Below the pieces are notes generated by a model. It did no database searches. It had not been told where the DNA came from and worked only from the letters and a program-made list of their open reading frames with translations. Below are positions 32,749-41,695 of a stretch of DNA of 64,000 bases, piece after piece (within the stretch, counting starts at the first letter, position 1; the number at the start of each line of letters is the position of its first letter). The stretch comes from Rhodospirillales bacterium URHD0017 (GTDB taxonomy: Bacteria; Pseudomonadota; Alphaproteobacteria; Reyranellales; Reyranellaceae): positions 434,001 to 498,000 of the forward strand of contig FODP01000002.1 in NCBI GenBank assembly GCA_900110395.1. Reading direction: 5' to 3'. Made by a program: the position numbers and the translations under genes.

Positions 32749-34434
32749 TCAACCCGGCAGGACGAACCGCACCCCGGAACGCGCCAGCCCACCGCCCAGC
32801 GCCACCGGCGAACCATCGGCACGCCAGCAGGCCGCACCCGTCATGCGGCCGTCGTCGTGGAACTGGATGGCGTTCATGCCGCCCGCCACGGTCGGCATCA
32901 CCTGCAGCCTGTGGCCGCGGTCGATCAGGCCCTGACGCACCGTCTCGGGAATGCCGTGCTCGACCTCGAGCACCGGGCCCTCGGTCCAGATGCGCGGCGC
33001 CTCGACGGCCTCCTGCAAGGCCATGCCGTGATCCAGCAGGTTGACCAGCGCCTGCCAGGCCGAGGGGAAGATCTTGCGGCCGCCCGGCAGGCCGAGCGCA
33101 TAGACCAGCCGGCCGTCGCGCAGCGCCATCATCGGCGACATCGACGTCGTCACGCGCTTGCCCGGCGCGATCGACAATGCATTGCCCGGCCGCGGATCGA
33201 AGTTCGACATGTAGTCGTTCGGCACCATGCCGAGCCCGGGCACGATGAAACGCGCGCCGAACAGGCTGTTGATGGTCTGGGTGGTGGCGACGACGTTGCC
33301 CTTGCCGTCGGCCGTGGTGAGATGCGTGGTGTCGGCGCCTTCCTTGGCGAGCAGTCCCGACGTCCAGCGCCTGGCACGACCGAGGTCGATATCGGCGCGG
33401 CGCTGGTCGGCATAGGCCTTGGAGGTGATGCGCTCGACCGGCACGTCGACAAAAGCCGGATCGCCGCTCGCCTGGGCGCGGTCGGCAAAGGCGATCTTCA
33501 GCACCTCGGCCAGGAGATGCAGCGTCTCCACCGTGCCGAAGCCGAGGCGCTTGATGTCGTAGCCTTCGAGGATGTTCAGCATCTGGGTGATGTGCACGCC
33601 CGACGCCGCGGGTGGCGGCGGGCCGACGATCTCCCAGTCACGATAACGCCCGCGGATCGGCGAGCGCTCGACGACGCGGTAGTCGGTGAGGTCCTTCTTG
33701 CCGACGAAGCCACCCGCCTTGTGCATGCACTCGACAAGAAGGTCGCCCAGCGGGCCACCGTGCAGCGCCGTCTCGCCCTTCTGGGCGATCAGGGTGAGCG
33801 CCTCGCCGTAGTCGGCCTGCACCAGCCGCGTGCCCGCCTTCAACGGCGCACCGTCGGGCAGCAGGCGGGCAGTGGCCAGCTTGTCCTTCAGAAGATCAAC
33901 GGCAGCACTCTCGATGCAGTCGGACAGGTACGGCGTCACCGTGAAGCCGCGGGTGGCGTGGCGGATCGCGGGCTGCATGACGTCGGCAAGCGACATCGTG
34001 CCGTAGCGGCGCAAGGCCAGGGTCCAGGCGAGCAGCGAGCCGGGTGTCGCCACCGCCTTGGGCCCGACCTGGTTCTCGTGGCCTTCCACGTCGTAGACCT
34101 CGGGTGCCGCACCAGCGACCGGACGGTACATGTCCGGACGACCCGACAGCGGCACCGCGCTCATCCCGTCGATGACGGTATGCGTGCCGTCGGCGAGGCG
34201 GATATGGCAGGTCGTGCCGCCGATCAGGCCGACCATCATCGGCTCGACGACGGTCAGCGCGAACTGGGCGGCGACGGCGGCGTCGACGGCATTGCCGCCG
34301 GCCGCCAGCATTTCCATGCCGGCGGCGGAGCCGAGCGGATGGTTGGTCACCACCACGCCCCTGGTGCCGTGCGCCGGCTGCTTCTCGCAGGTGAAGAGCG
34401 TGCCGGCGCGCTCCCGCCAGTTCGAGGCGCTCAC
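32749..34434 (-). CDS. gamma-glutamyltransferase family protein
   Basis: A 561-residue Ntn-hydrolase precursor. Residues 30-80 give the family start TNHPLGSAAGMEMLAAGGNAVDA. The autocleavage site lies at T369 in TTHLTTAD, which would become the N-terminus of the small subunit. GLPGGRKIFPS near 447 forms the later active-site loop. The family transfers or hydrolyses gamma-glutamyl groups, as in glutathione breakdown, or hydrolyses related acyl compounds. No signal peptide is seen, unlike E. coli GGT, suggesting a cytoplasmic enzyme. It overlaps no gene but lies 1 nt from the downstream-transcribed PPOX gene start region. Its 3' end is the island attachment sequence. Confidence 0.9.
   Translation of the reverse strand: MSASNWRERAGTLFTCEKQPAHGTRGVVVTNHPLGSAAGMEMLAAGGNAVDAAVAAQFALTVVEPMMVGLIGGTTCHIRLADGTHTVIDGMSAVPLSGRPDMYRPVAGAAPEVYDVEGHENQVGPKAVATPGSLLAWTLALRRYGTMSLADVMQPAIRHATRGFTVTPYLSDCIESAAVDLLKDKLATARLLPDGAPLKAGTRLVQADYGEALTLIAQKGETALHGGPLGDLLVECMHKAGGFVGKKDLTDYRVVERSPIRGRYRDWEIVGPPPPAASGVHITQMLNILEGYDIKRLGFGTVETLHLLAEVLKIAFADRAQASGDPAFVDVPVERITSKAYADQRRADIDLGRARRWTSGLLAKEGADTTHLTTADGKGNVVATTQTINSLFGARFIVPGLGMVPNDYMSNFDPRPGNALSIAPGKRVTTSMSPMMALRDGRLVYALGLPGGRKIFPSAWQALVNLLDHGMALQEAVEAPRIWTEGPVLEVEHGIPETVRQGLIDRGHRLQVMPTVAGGMNAIQFHDDGRMTGAACWRADGSPVALGGGLARSGVRFVLPG
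32757..32786. repeat. direct repeat, right island boundary inside the GGT 3' end
   Basis: The 21-bp stretch 32757-32777 is identical to 26652-26672, and 7 more bases match after a 2-bp gap in identity. Here the sequence is the coding end of the intact GGT gene; at 26652 it is an orphan copy. Same orientation, 6.1 kb apart. Confidence 0.75.
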
Positions 34435-34435
34435 G

Positions 34436-35047
34436 TCAGTAGATCGTTTCCTTGAGGCGCTGCGGATATTCGCGGTCGTAGGTGACGGCGTCGAAGTCGG
34501 CCTGCAGCGCCTTCATCATGACGCCGCTCGAGGGCAGCGCGCTTTCGGCCAGATGGCGGCTCGCGTCCCACAGGTGCGAGCGCACCAGCGCCTTGGGGCA
34601 CTGGGTGTAGACGCTCTCGGCGGTGACGACAATGACGCTGCGCGGCGCCTTGCCTTCCAGGGTGAAGGAGGCGCAGAGCTCGGGATCGACGCTGATCGCC
34701 GCGCGGCCGTTGATGCGAAGCGTGCGGCCGATGCCCGGGATCAGGAACAACAGAGCAATGCGCGGATCGCGCACGATGTTGCGCAGCGTGTCGATGCGGT
34801 TGTTGCCGCGCCGGTCGGGCAGCATCACCGTGTTCTCGTCGACGACCCGCACGAAGCCCGCCGGATCGCCGCGCGGCGTGCAGTCCAGCCCCTCGGGGCC
34901 GGACGTCGCCAGGATCACGAACGGCGAGACCTCGATGAAGCGGCGATAGTGCTCGGAGATGTGGCCGATCTCCTTGATCACGGCGGCGCCGGCCGGCTTG
35001 CCATAGAGCGCTTCGAGTTCGGCTTCGGACGTGACGAGATGCTGCAC
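34436..35047 (-). CDS. pyridoxamine 5'-phosphate oxidase-family FMN-binding protein
   Basis: A 203-residue split-barrel flavin protein of the MSMEG_1061/DR2398 type. The pattern FVILATSGPEGLDCTPRGDPAGFV near residue 44-67 and LPDRRGNNRIDTLRNIV near 76-92 is typical, followed by GIGRTLRINGRA near 105-116. Relatives bind FMN or F420 and reduce or detoxify small molecules; the substrate is unknown. It is upstream of the GGT gene on the same strand with 1 nt between them, so they are probably co-transcribed. F420 genes elsewhere in the window make an F420-dependent role possible. Confidence 0.85.
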   Translation of the reverse strand: MQHLVTSEAELEALYGKPAGAAVIKEIGHISEHYRRFIEVSPFVILATSGPEGLDCTPRGDPAGFVRVVDENTVMLPDRRGNNRIDTLRNIVRDPRIALLFLIPGIGRTLRINGRAAISVDPELCASFTLEGKAPRSVIVVTAESVYTQCPKALVRSHLWDASRHLAESALPSSGVMMKALQADFDAVTYDREYPQRLKETIY

Positions 35048-35191
35048 AGCGACCCCTTTCGTCAGGAGCGTCGTCTGTTATCCCAGTGCACGCACATCGA
35101 CAAGCCTGCCGGTCACCTGTCGCCCCTCGAAATTGCGATTCGACGGGCTGGCAACGCTATGATGGGGCAGCGCAATCAGGCGGGAGTCATC

Positions 35192-37198
35192 ATGCCGGAC
35201 AATGGCTGGCAGGTCGGCATCGACATCGGCGGCACCTTCACCGACCTGGTGGCGCTGAAGCCCGCCACCGGCGAACTGCGCTCGATCAAGGTGCCGACCC
35301 AGCGCAACGATCCCGTGGCCAGCATCAAGGCGGCGCTGGCCGCTGCAGGCCTCGAGGCGATCGATGTCGACGATCTGGTGCACGGCACGACGCTGGTCAC
35401 CAACGCCATCGTCGAGGACCGCGTCGAGCCGGTGGCGCTGATCGCCACCGAGGGCTTCGAGGACGTGCTCGATATCGGCCGCGCCGGCCGCCAGCATCTC
35501 TACCGTCTCGACCTGCCGCCAAAGCGCGCTTCCCAGGTCCCGGCCGAGCGGCGTATTGGCCTCGCCGAACGCGTCGATCATGCGGGCGTCGCCGTGCGTA
35601 GCCCCGATGCCAACGCGATCGCCGAGGCTGTGAAGCGCGCCAAAGCGAGCGGCGTCGAGAGCGTCGCGGTGTCGCTGCTGCACGCCTACGCCAATCCCGC
35701 GCACGAACGCGCGCTCGGCGCGGCGTTGAAGGCGGCGTTGCCCTTCGTCTCGCTGTCGCACGAGGTCAATCCCGAGACCCGCGAGTTCGAGCGCACCGCC
35801 ACGACGGTGCTGAACGCCTCGGTCATGCCCATCGCCGCCCGCTATCTCGACCGCCTGCAGCGCGAGGTCCAGGGCGCGCGCCTGCACGTCATGCACTCGG
35901 CCGGCGGCATGGCCTCGCCGGAGGCCGCGGCGCGGCGGCCCTTGTCGATGGCGCTGTCGGGGCCGGCGGCAGGGATTTCCGCCGCCCAGCATGTCGCCGC
36001 TACCCTCGGCCTCGACAAGGTCCTGAGCTTCGACATGGGCGGCACGACGACCGACGTCTGCCTGGTCGTGCGCGGCGCCGCGGAAATTTCTACCGATTCC
36101 AAGCTCGCCGGCCGGCCGGTGCGCCAGCCCATGGTCGCCGTCGAATCGATCGGCGCCGGCGGCGGCTCACTGGTGACGCTGAGCACCGGTGGCCTGTCGA
36201 TCGGGCCGGAAAGCGCCGGCGCCGAGCCCGGGCCGGCCGCCTACGGCCGCGGCGGCACGCGGCCGACCGTGACCGACGCCAACGCCGTCCTGGGCTATCT
36301 CGACACCAGCCGGCGCCTGGGCGGCGCCATCTCCCTCGATGTCGCGGCGGCCGAAGCAGCCCTGGCGCCGCTCGCCAAGCGCCTCGGCGTCAGCATCGTC
36401 GAGCTGGCGCTGGGCGTGCAGCGCGTCGCCAACGCCACGATGGTGCGCGCGCTGGCCCGCGTCACCGTCGAGCGCGGCGTCGACGGGCGGCAGTGCACCT
36501 TGCTCGCCTTCGGCGGCGCCGGCCCCATGCACGCGGCCCAGCTGGCGCGCGAGTTCGGCATCACCGAGATCGTCGTGCCGCGCTTTTCCTCCGGCTTCTC
36601 GGCGCTGGGCTGCATCGTCGCCGACATGAGCTACACCCAGCAGCAGGCCGTGCGCATGCTGAGCACGCACTGGGACACCGGCCGCTTCGCCAGTCTGCAC
36701 GATGACATGCTGGAAACGTTGATCGCGCCGCTGTTACGCCAGGGCCACGACAAGGCCGCGATCGCCGTCGAACGTACGGCCCTGGTCCGCTATGTCGGCC
36801 AGAGCTACGCGGTGGAAGTGCCTTTCGCCGCTCCGCTCGACCTCGAGCGCCTGGGCCGCGACTTCCGGCAGCGCCATCGCGAGATCTACGGCTACGCCAC
36901 CGACGAGCATTGGGAGATGCAGAGCCTGCGCCTGCGCGCCGGTGTCGCGCGGCGCACCACGCTCGGCCCGATCGCGACACCCAAGGCCATGCCGGAGCCG
37001 ACAAGCATCGGTCCGTGCTGGTTCGAGCCCGCCGCGCCGCACGACACACCGCGCTACGACCGCGATCTGCTGCCGAGCGGCGTGGTGATCGCCGGGCCGG
37101 CGGTGGTCGAGGACGCCTGGTCGACCGTCGTGGTCCCGCCCGGCTACGCCTTGAGCACCGATGCGATGGGCCATCTCTGGATCAGGGAAAAGGCATGA
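35192..37198 (+). CDS. hydantoinase/5-oxoprolinase family protein, HyuA-type subunit
   Basis: A 668-residue ASKHA-fold ATPase subunit. The nucleotide loop GIDIGGTFTDLV lies at residues about 9-20, then the hinge TTLVTNAIVE near 66-75 and FDMGGTTTDVCLV near 280. ATP drives ring opening of hydantoins, 5-oxoproline or acetone-like substrates together with HyuB. ATG 35192 is preferred, with GGGAG upstream; the open frame continues far upstream without support. It overlaps hyuB by 4 nt. Next to a gamma-glutamyltransferase, a 5-oxoproline or gamma-glutamyl-derived substrate is plausible. Confidence 0.93.
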   Translation: MPDNGWQVGIDIGGTFTDLVALKPATGELRSIKVPTQRNDPVASIKAALAAAGLEAIDVDDLVHGTTLVTNAIVEDRVEPVALIATEGFEDVLDIGRAGRQHLYRLDLPPKRASQVPAERRIGLAERVDHAGVAVRSPDANAIAEAVKRAKASGVESVAVSLLHAYANPAHERALGAALKAALPFVSLSHEVNPETREFERTATTVLNASVMPIAARYLDRLQREVQGARLHVMHSAGGMASPEAAARRPLSMALSGPAAGISAAQHVAATLGLDKVLSFDMGGTTTDVCLVVRGAAEISTDSKLAGRPVRQPMVAVESIGAGGGSLVTLSTGGLSIGPESAGAEPGPAAYGRGGTRPTVTDANAVLGYLDTSRRLGGAISLDVAAAEAALAPLAKRLGVSIVELALGVQRVANATMVRALARVTVERGVDGRQCTLLAFGGAGPMHAAQLAREFGITEIVVPRFSSGFSALGCIVADMSYTQQQAVRMLSTHWDTGRFASLHDDMLETLIAPLLRQGHDKAAIAVERTALVRYVGQSYAVEVPFAAPLDLERLGRDFRQRHREIYGYATDEHWEMQSLRLRAGVARRTTLGPIATPKAMPEPTSIGPCWFEPAAPHDTPRYDRDLLPSGVVIAGPAVVEDAWSTVVVPPGYALSTDAMGHLWIREKA

Positions 37199-38775
37199 AG
37201 AACGCGATCGATCCCTTCACCGTCGAGGTCATCCGCCATGCGCTCACCGCCGCGGCGGAGGAGATGTCCTTCGTCGTCATGCGCTCGGCGCGCTCGCCGT
37301 TGCTGCGCGAGGCGGGAGACCTCTCGTCGGCCATCACGGATCACAAGGGCGACCTGATCGCCCAGGGCCGCGATATCCCGATCCATCTCGGCGTCATGAG
37401 CTTCACGGTGAAGAAGTTCCTCGAGCGCGTGCCGGCCGAGCGGTTGCGGCCGGGTGACGTCTGGTTCCTCAACCTGCCCGAGGTCGGCGGCAATCACCTG
37501 CCCGACGTGAAGGCCATCCGGCCGATCTTCCTCGAAGGTCGTCTGTTCGCCTTCGCCGTCAGCCTGGCTCACTGGGGCGACATCGGCGGCGCCTGGGCAG
37601 GCAGCTATTTCGCCGCCGCCACCGAGACCTGGCAGGAGGGCGTGCGCATCCCGCCCCTGCGGCTCTGCACCGCCGACGGCATCGACGAGGAGAAACGCGA
37701 CTTCCTGCTGGCCAATCTGCGCGGCCCCGCCGAGCGCGAAGGCGATCTTTTAGCCCAGGTGGCGGCGACGCGGGCCGCCGAGGGCCGGCTCAACCGTCTT
37801 TGCGAGGAACATGGCGCGACCACGATCCGCGCCGCTCTCGACCGGCTGGACGATCTTTCGGAAGCGCAGATGCGCGAGGCGATCGCGGGCCTGCCCGACG
37901 GCGTCTACGAGGGCGAGGATTTCCTCGACGACGACGGGCCGGGCGGCAAGCCCGCAGCCATCCGCGTGCGCGTCGAGATCGCGGGCGACCGGGCGAGCTT
38001 CGATTTCAGCGGCACCGACGATGCCGTCGCGGGCCCGCTCAACACCACGCCGTTCGTCGCCATGGCGGCGGTCTACTATGCCATCAAGGCGGTCGCCGGG
38101 CCGGAGATCCAGCCCAACGGCGGCTGCTACCGCGCGCTCGAGGTCGTCACGCGGCCGGGCTCGATCCTCGATCCCGGTATCGACAAGCCGGTGGTCGGCG
38201 GCAACCACGAGACCTCGCAGCGCGCCGTCGATGCCATCATGCGCGCCTTTGCCCAGGCGGTGCCGGAACGGCTGACGCCCGGCGGCTCGACCACCGCCGG
38301 GCTGCTGATCTTCGGCGGCACGCGGCGCGACGGCGCGACGGGCACGTTCTACGAGACCCATGGCGGTGGTGAAGGCGCGCGCACCGACCGCGATGGCGCG
38401 CCCGTGGTGCGCGTCCATCTCACCAACACCATGAACACGCCGGCCGAGATCGTCGAAGCCGAATACATGATCCGCGTCGACGAGCAGCGCCTGCGCCGCG
38501 GCTCGGGCGGCACCGGCAAGCATCGCGGCGGCGAGGGCATGGTCCGCACCTACACGGTGCTGGCCGACGGGCTCTCGCTCACGACGATGTTCGAGCGCCG
38601 CGTCGTGCCGCCCTACGGATTGATGGGCGGCGGGGCCGGCGCACCGTTCCGCGTCACCTTGCATCGCGCGGCCGGCGGCAGCCGCGAGCTTTCGGGCAAA
38701 GAGAACCTCACCCTGGCGGCCGGCGATCGCGTCGTCATGGAAACGTCGGGCGGCGGCGGTTACGGCCAAGTCTAA
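37195..38775 (+). CDS. hydantoinase/5-oxoprolinase family protein, HyuB-type subunit
   Basis: A 526-residue partner subunit. It starts MKNAIDPFTVEVIRHAL and has the family blocks RSARSPLLREAGDLSSAI near residue 28-45, LNLPEVGGNHLPDVKAI near 96-112, FDFSGTDDAVAGPLNTTP near 269-286 and GGNHETSQRAVDAI near 330-343. Ends GGGGYGQV as usual. Acts with the overlapping HyuA gene product in ATP-dependent amide or imide hydrolysis in the cytoplasm. A paired palindromic element follows the stop and could terminate or stabilise the transcript. Confidence 0.93.
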   Translation: MKNAIDPFTVEVIRHALTAAAEEMSFVVMRSARSPLLREAGDLSSAITDHKGDLIAQGRDIPIHLGVMSFTVKKFLERVPAERLRPGDVWFLNLPEVGGNHLPDVKAIRPIFLEGRLFAFAVSLAHWGDIGGAWAGSYFAAATETWQEGVRIPPLRLCTADGIDEEKRDFLLANLRGPAEREGDLLAQVAATRAAEGRLNRLCEEHGATTIRAALDRLDDLSEAQMREAIAGLPDGVYEGEDFLDDDGPGGKPAAIRVRVEIAGDRASFDFSGTDDAVAGPLNTTPFVAMAAVYYAIKAVAGPEIQPNGGCYRALEVVTRPGSILDPGIDKPVVGGNHETSQRAVDAIMRAFAQAVPERLTPGGSTTAGLLIFGGTRRDGATGTFYETHGGGEGARTDRDGAPVVRVHLTNTMNTPAEIVEAEYMIRVDEQRLRRGSGGTGKHRGGEGMVRTYTVLADGLSLTTMFERRVVPPYGLMGGGAGAPFRVTLHRAAGGSRELSGKENLTLAAGDRVVMETSGGGGYGQV

Positions 38776-38777
38776 GC

Positions 38778-38920
38778 CCTCCCCTTCGCGGAATCCGCGA
38801 AGGGCAGGTGTCGCCGTCATACGGCGACGGAGGGGTCATGGGCCGCATGATCGCTGTTGCCTATGACCCCTCCGCCCGCTACGCGGGCACCTCCCCAGCG
38901 CGGATTCCGCGCTGGGGAGG
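38778..38920. repeat. paired inverted palindromic elements (family A)
   Basis: One unit runs CCTCCCC, hairpin CCCTTCGCGGA/TCCGCGAAGGG, AGGTG, hairpin GCCGT/ACGGC, GGAGGGGTCAT. After about 22 nt a second unit runs in reverse from ATGACCCCTCC to GCTGGGGAGG. The same architecture, with different hairpin stems, is found at 40253-40385 and in a shorter form at 16411-16560. Confidence 0.8.
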
Positions 38921-38933
38921 GAAAGAGATCGCC

Positions 38934-40247
38934 ATGCAAATCGTCTCCTCCGACAAGAGCCTCGGCACCGATCCGACGCGCGCCGAGCATTGGCCGGTGC
39001 CGCGACGGCAAGCGTGGTTCGCCTTCGTCATGGCGTTCCTGCTGATGGCGTTCGATTTCATGGACCGCCAGATCGTGGTGGCGATGTTCCCGGCGCTGAA
39101 GGCCGAATGGGGCCTGAGCGACAAGCAGCTCGCCTCGCTGACCGCGGCCGTGTCGATCACCGTCGCGGTGTTCGCCTTTCCCATCGCCTTGCTGGCCGAT
39201 CGCTGGAGCCGGGTGAAGAGCATCGTCGTCATGGGCGTGGTGTGGAGCCTCGCCACCATCGCCTGCGGCTTCGCGCGCAGCTACGGCCAGCTTCTGGCGG
39301 CGCGGGCGGTCATCGGGCTCGGCGAAGCAGGCTATGGCGCAGCGGGCGGCGCGTTGCTCACCAGCATGTTCCCGGCGGCGCGGCGGGCCACCGTGGTCGG
39401 CGGCTTCCTGGCGGCGGCCGTGGTCGGCTCGGTGCTGGGGGTGGCGCTGGGCGGCTTCCTCACGGCGCGGTGGGGCTGGCAGGCGGCCTTCGGCGTGGTC
39501 GGCTTGCCGGGCCTGGTGCTCGCCCTCCTGTTCCTGCTGGTGCGCGACTATCGCACGGTGCCGCTGACCGATCCCGAGGCGCGGCGGCTCGGCGTGCGCG
39601 GCGTGCTGCGCGGGCTGCTGGGGCCGCGCACGGCGCTGCTCTGCTACGCCGGCGGTGCGCTGCAGCTTCTCACCGTGTCGACGGTCTATGTCTGGCTGCC
39701 GAGCTATCTCAATCGCTTCCACGGCCTCGCGACCGACAAGGCGGGCCTGATGACGGCGCTGGTGCTGGTGCTGGGCAGCGTCGGCATCGTGCTGTGGGGC
39801 TACGTCGCCGACCGCGTGGGCGACAGCAGCCCGCAACGCAAGCTGATGGTGCCGGCCGCGTGCCTGGTCGTCGCGGCCCTGCTGCTGTCGGTGGGCTTCG
39901 GCGCGATGCCGCCCTCCGGCCTGCAGTTCGTCGTGATCGCCGCCGGCGGCTTCATGATGACGGCGGCGTCCGGCACCGTTCCCGCCGCCGCCATCGACGT
40001 CATCCATCCCGGCCTGCGCGCCACCGGCGCGGCCATGGTCGCCGTGGTGCAGAACCTGTTCGGCCTCGCCGCCGGGCCGCTGATCACCGGCGTGCTGTCC
40101 GACGCCTTCTGCCTGGTGACGGCGCTGTCGATCATGCCGCTGTTCTGCCTCGCCTCGGCCGCCGTGCTGATGGCTGGCACGCGCGTCTATCCCGCCGAGC
40201 TCAACGCCGCACGGACCCTGGCGTCGATGACGATGCAGTCGGATTGA
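38934..40247 (+). CDS. MFS transporter
   Basis: A 437-residue protein with 12 hydrophobic segments and the MFS loop motif LADRWSRVKS after helix 2 (near residue 85) and a related ADRVGDSSPQRKL after helix 8. The N-terminal helix 1 region FDFMDRQIVVAMFP resembles the DHA1/ACS-type anion and sugar-acid carriers. It probably exports or imports a small organic solute using proton flux. ATG 38934 is used; the open frame upstream is the palindromic repeat. The gene sits between two family-A elements. Confidence 0.88.
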   Translation: MQIVSSDKSLGTDPTRAEHWPVPRRQAWFAFVMAFLLMAFDFMDRQIVVAMFPALKAEWGLSDKQLASLTAAVSITVAVFAFPIALLADRWSRVKSIVVMGVVWSLATIACGFARSYGQLLAARAVIGLGEAGYGAAGGALLTSMFPAARRATVVGGFLAAAVVGSVLGVALGGFLTARWGWQAAFGVVGLPGLVLALLFLLVRDYRTVPLTDPEARRLGVRGVLRGLLGPRTALLCYAGGALQLLTVSTVYVWLPSYLNRFHGLATDKAGLMTALVLVLGSVGIVLWGYVADRVGDSSPQRKLMVPAACLVVAALLLSVGFGAMPPSGLQFVVIAAGGFMMTAASGTVPAAAIDVIHPGLRATGAAMVAVVQNLFGLAAGPLITGVLSDAFCLVTALSIMPLFCLASAAVLMAGTRVYPAELNAARTLASMTMQSD

Positions 40248-40252
40248 GTCTT

Positions 40253-40385
40253 CCTCCCCACGCGCAAGCGTGGGGAGGTGGCCCGAAGGGCCGGAGGTGT
40301 CATGAGCAACAGCACCGCTGCGACTCATGACCCCTCCGCCCGCTGCGCGGGCACCTCACCTCCCCATCGCGAAGCGATGGGGAGG
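40253..40385. repeat. paired inverted palindromic elements (family A)
   Basis: CCTCCCCACGC/GCGTGGGGAGG, then GGCCC/GGGCC, GGAGGTGTCAT, 22 nt, then ATGACCCCTCCGCCCGC and a final CCTCCCCATCGC/GCGATGGGGAGG. Hairpin stems differ from those at 38778 but block order and the ATGACCCCTCC core are the same, so compensatory change has kept pairing. Confidence 0.8.
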
Positions 40386-40392
40386 TAGATGT

Positions 40393-41634
40393 TCAGCGAT
40401 TCGCCCGCGCCACCGCTGCGTTCAGCAGCAGGTTGGCGCCGGGCACCGACCGGGCGAGCTCGATCGCCTCGTTGACGTTGTGGCTGATGCCCTCGAAGCA
40501 GGGTGTGAAGATCATCGCCGTCGGCGCCATGGTCGCCACGGCGTAGGCGTCGTGGCCGGCCTGGCTGCGCATCTCGCGATAGGGCAGGCCGAGCTCGTTC
40601 GCCGTCGATTTCAGGAGCTCGATGCATTCCGGCGCGAACAGCTCGGTGCCCCAGCTCCAGCCTTCGGCGACCTCGATCTCGATATTGGCCTTGCTTGCCG
40701 ACGCCGCGATCGCCGCATCGACCTCCTTGCGCATCGCCTTGAAGCGGTCGGCATCGATGTGACGGAAGTCGATGGTGAGCTTGACCTGTTCGGCATAGGT
40801 GCCGGGCAGGTTGGGGAAGCTTTCGATGCGCGTCGTCGTGGTGCGGCCTTCGTCGACGGCGTAGGCCAGGCCGATCTCGTTGACCGCGGCGATGACGTAG
40901 CCCGCGCCGACCAGGGCGTTGCGCCGCATCGCCATCGGCGTGCCGCCGGCGTGGCCGGTGTCGCCCTTGATGGTGAGCCGCAGCGCCTGGGTCTTGTAGC
41001 CGCCAACGACGATGCCGATGTCGCACTTCTCGCGATCGAGCACCGGCGCCTGCTCGATGTGCAGCTCGAGATAGGCGTCGAACGTGCGTTCGCCCAGCGG
41101 CGCGGGCCCGGCATAGCCGATCTCGTCCAGGGCCTTGGCGACCGTGACACCGTCATCGTCGGTGGTGGCGAGCACGTTCTCCAGAGGCAGGACCTTGGCG
41201 AAGGCCATCGAGCCCATCATCGGCGGGCTGAAGCGTGCGCCCTCCTCGTTGGTCCAGCAGATCACTTCTATGCCGCGCCTGGTTGAAAGCCCGCGGTCAT
41301 TCAGTGTGCGCACCACCTCGAGGCCGCACAGCACGCCTAAAATGCCGTCATAACGGCCACCGCAGATCTGCGTGTCGAGATGGCTGCCGATCGCGACCGG
41401 CGGCAGGGAAGGATCGCTGCCGGCGCGGCGGGCGAAGATGTTGCCCAGGCGATCGATCTCGATGGTGCAGCCCGCCTTCTTCGCCCAGTCGACGAACAGG
41501 TCGCGCATCTGCTTGTCTTCGGCCGACAGGGCCAGCCGGCGCAGCCCGACATCGCGGAAGCGGCCGATCTCAGCCGACCGTTCGAGGCTCTCCCACAATC
41601 GCTCGGCATTGATCTCCAGGACGTTGATGGCCAC
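40393..41634 (-). CDS. M20-family amidohydrolase, N-carbamoyl-amino-acid/allantoate type
   Basis: A 413-residue zinc hydrolase. Metal-site blocks are GSHLDT near residue 83-88, EEGARFSPPMMGS near 130-142 (with E130/E131), ELHIEQ near 191-196 and AGHDA and SHNVNE near the C-terminus (about 350 and 385). A dimerisation lid domain lies between. Such enzymes release ammonia and CO2 from N-carbamoyl amino acids, allantoate or ureidoglycolate. Close to HyuA/HyuB genes it is well placed to open carbamoyl products of hydantoin cleavage. Convergent with the MFS gene across the palindromic element. Confidence 0.9.
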   Translation of the reverse strand: MAINVLEINAERLWESLERSAEIGRFRDVGLRRLALSAEDKQMRDLFVDWAKKAGCTIEIDRLGNIFARRAGSDPSLPPVAIGSHLDTQICGGRYDGILGVLCGLEVVRTLNDRGLSTRRGIEVICWTNEEGARFSPPMMGSMAFAKVLPLENVLATTDDDGVTVAKALDEIGYAGPAPLGERTFDAYLELHIEQAPVLDREKCDIGIVVGGYKTQALRLTIKGDTGHAGGTPMAMRRNALVGAGYVIAAVNEIGLAYAVDEGRTTTTRIESFPNLPGTYAEQVKLTIDFRHIDADRFKAMRKEVDAAIAASASKANIEIEVAEGWSWGTELFAPECIELLKSTANELGLPYREMRSQAGHDAYAVATMAPTAMIFTPCFEGISHNVNEAIELARSVPGANLLLNAAVARANR

Positions 41635-41695
41635 GGCAGGCTCCTTGCTCGACGGCGTTGGCTTCCAGCCGCAAGCGTGCCAGTGAGGACGGACA

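Larger units (their letters stand above)
26652..32786. mobile_element. putative genomic island bounded by direct repeats from a GGT 3' end
   Basis: Direct repeats at 26652-26681 and 32757-32786 (28 of 30 positions alike, first 21 identical) enclose five same-strand genes with visibly lower GC content than the surroundings. One repeat is the functional 3' end of the intact GGT gene, the other an orphan copy, as expected when an element integrates at a gene's 3' end. No integrase or transposase is present, so it may have moved with help or lost its recombinase. Confidence 0.5.
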
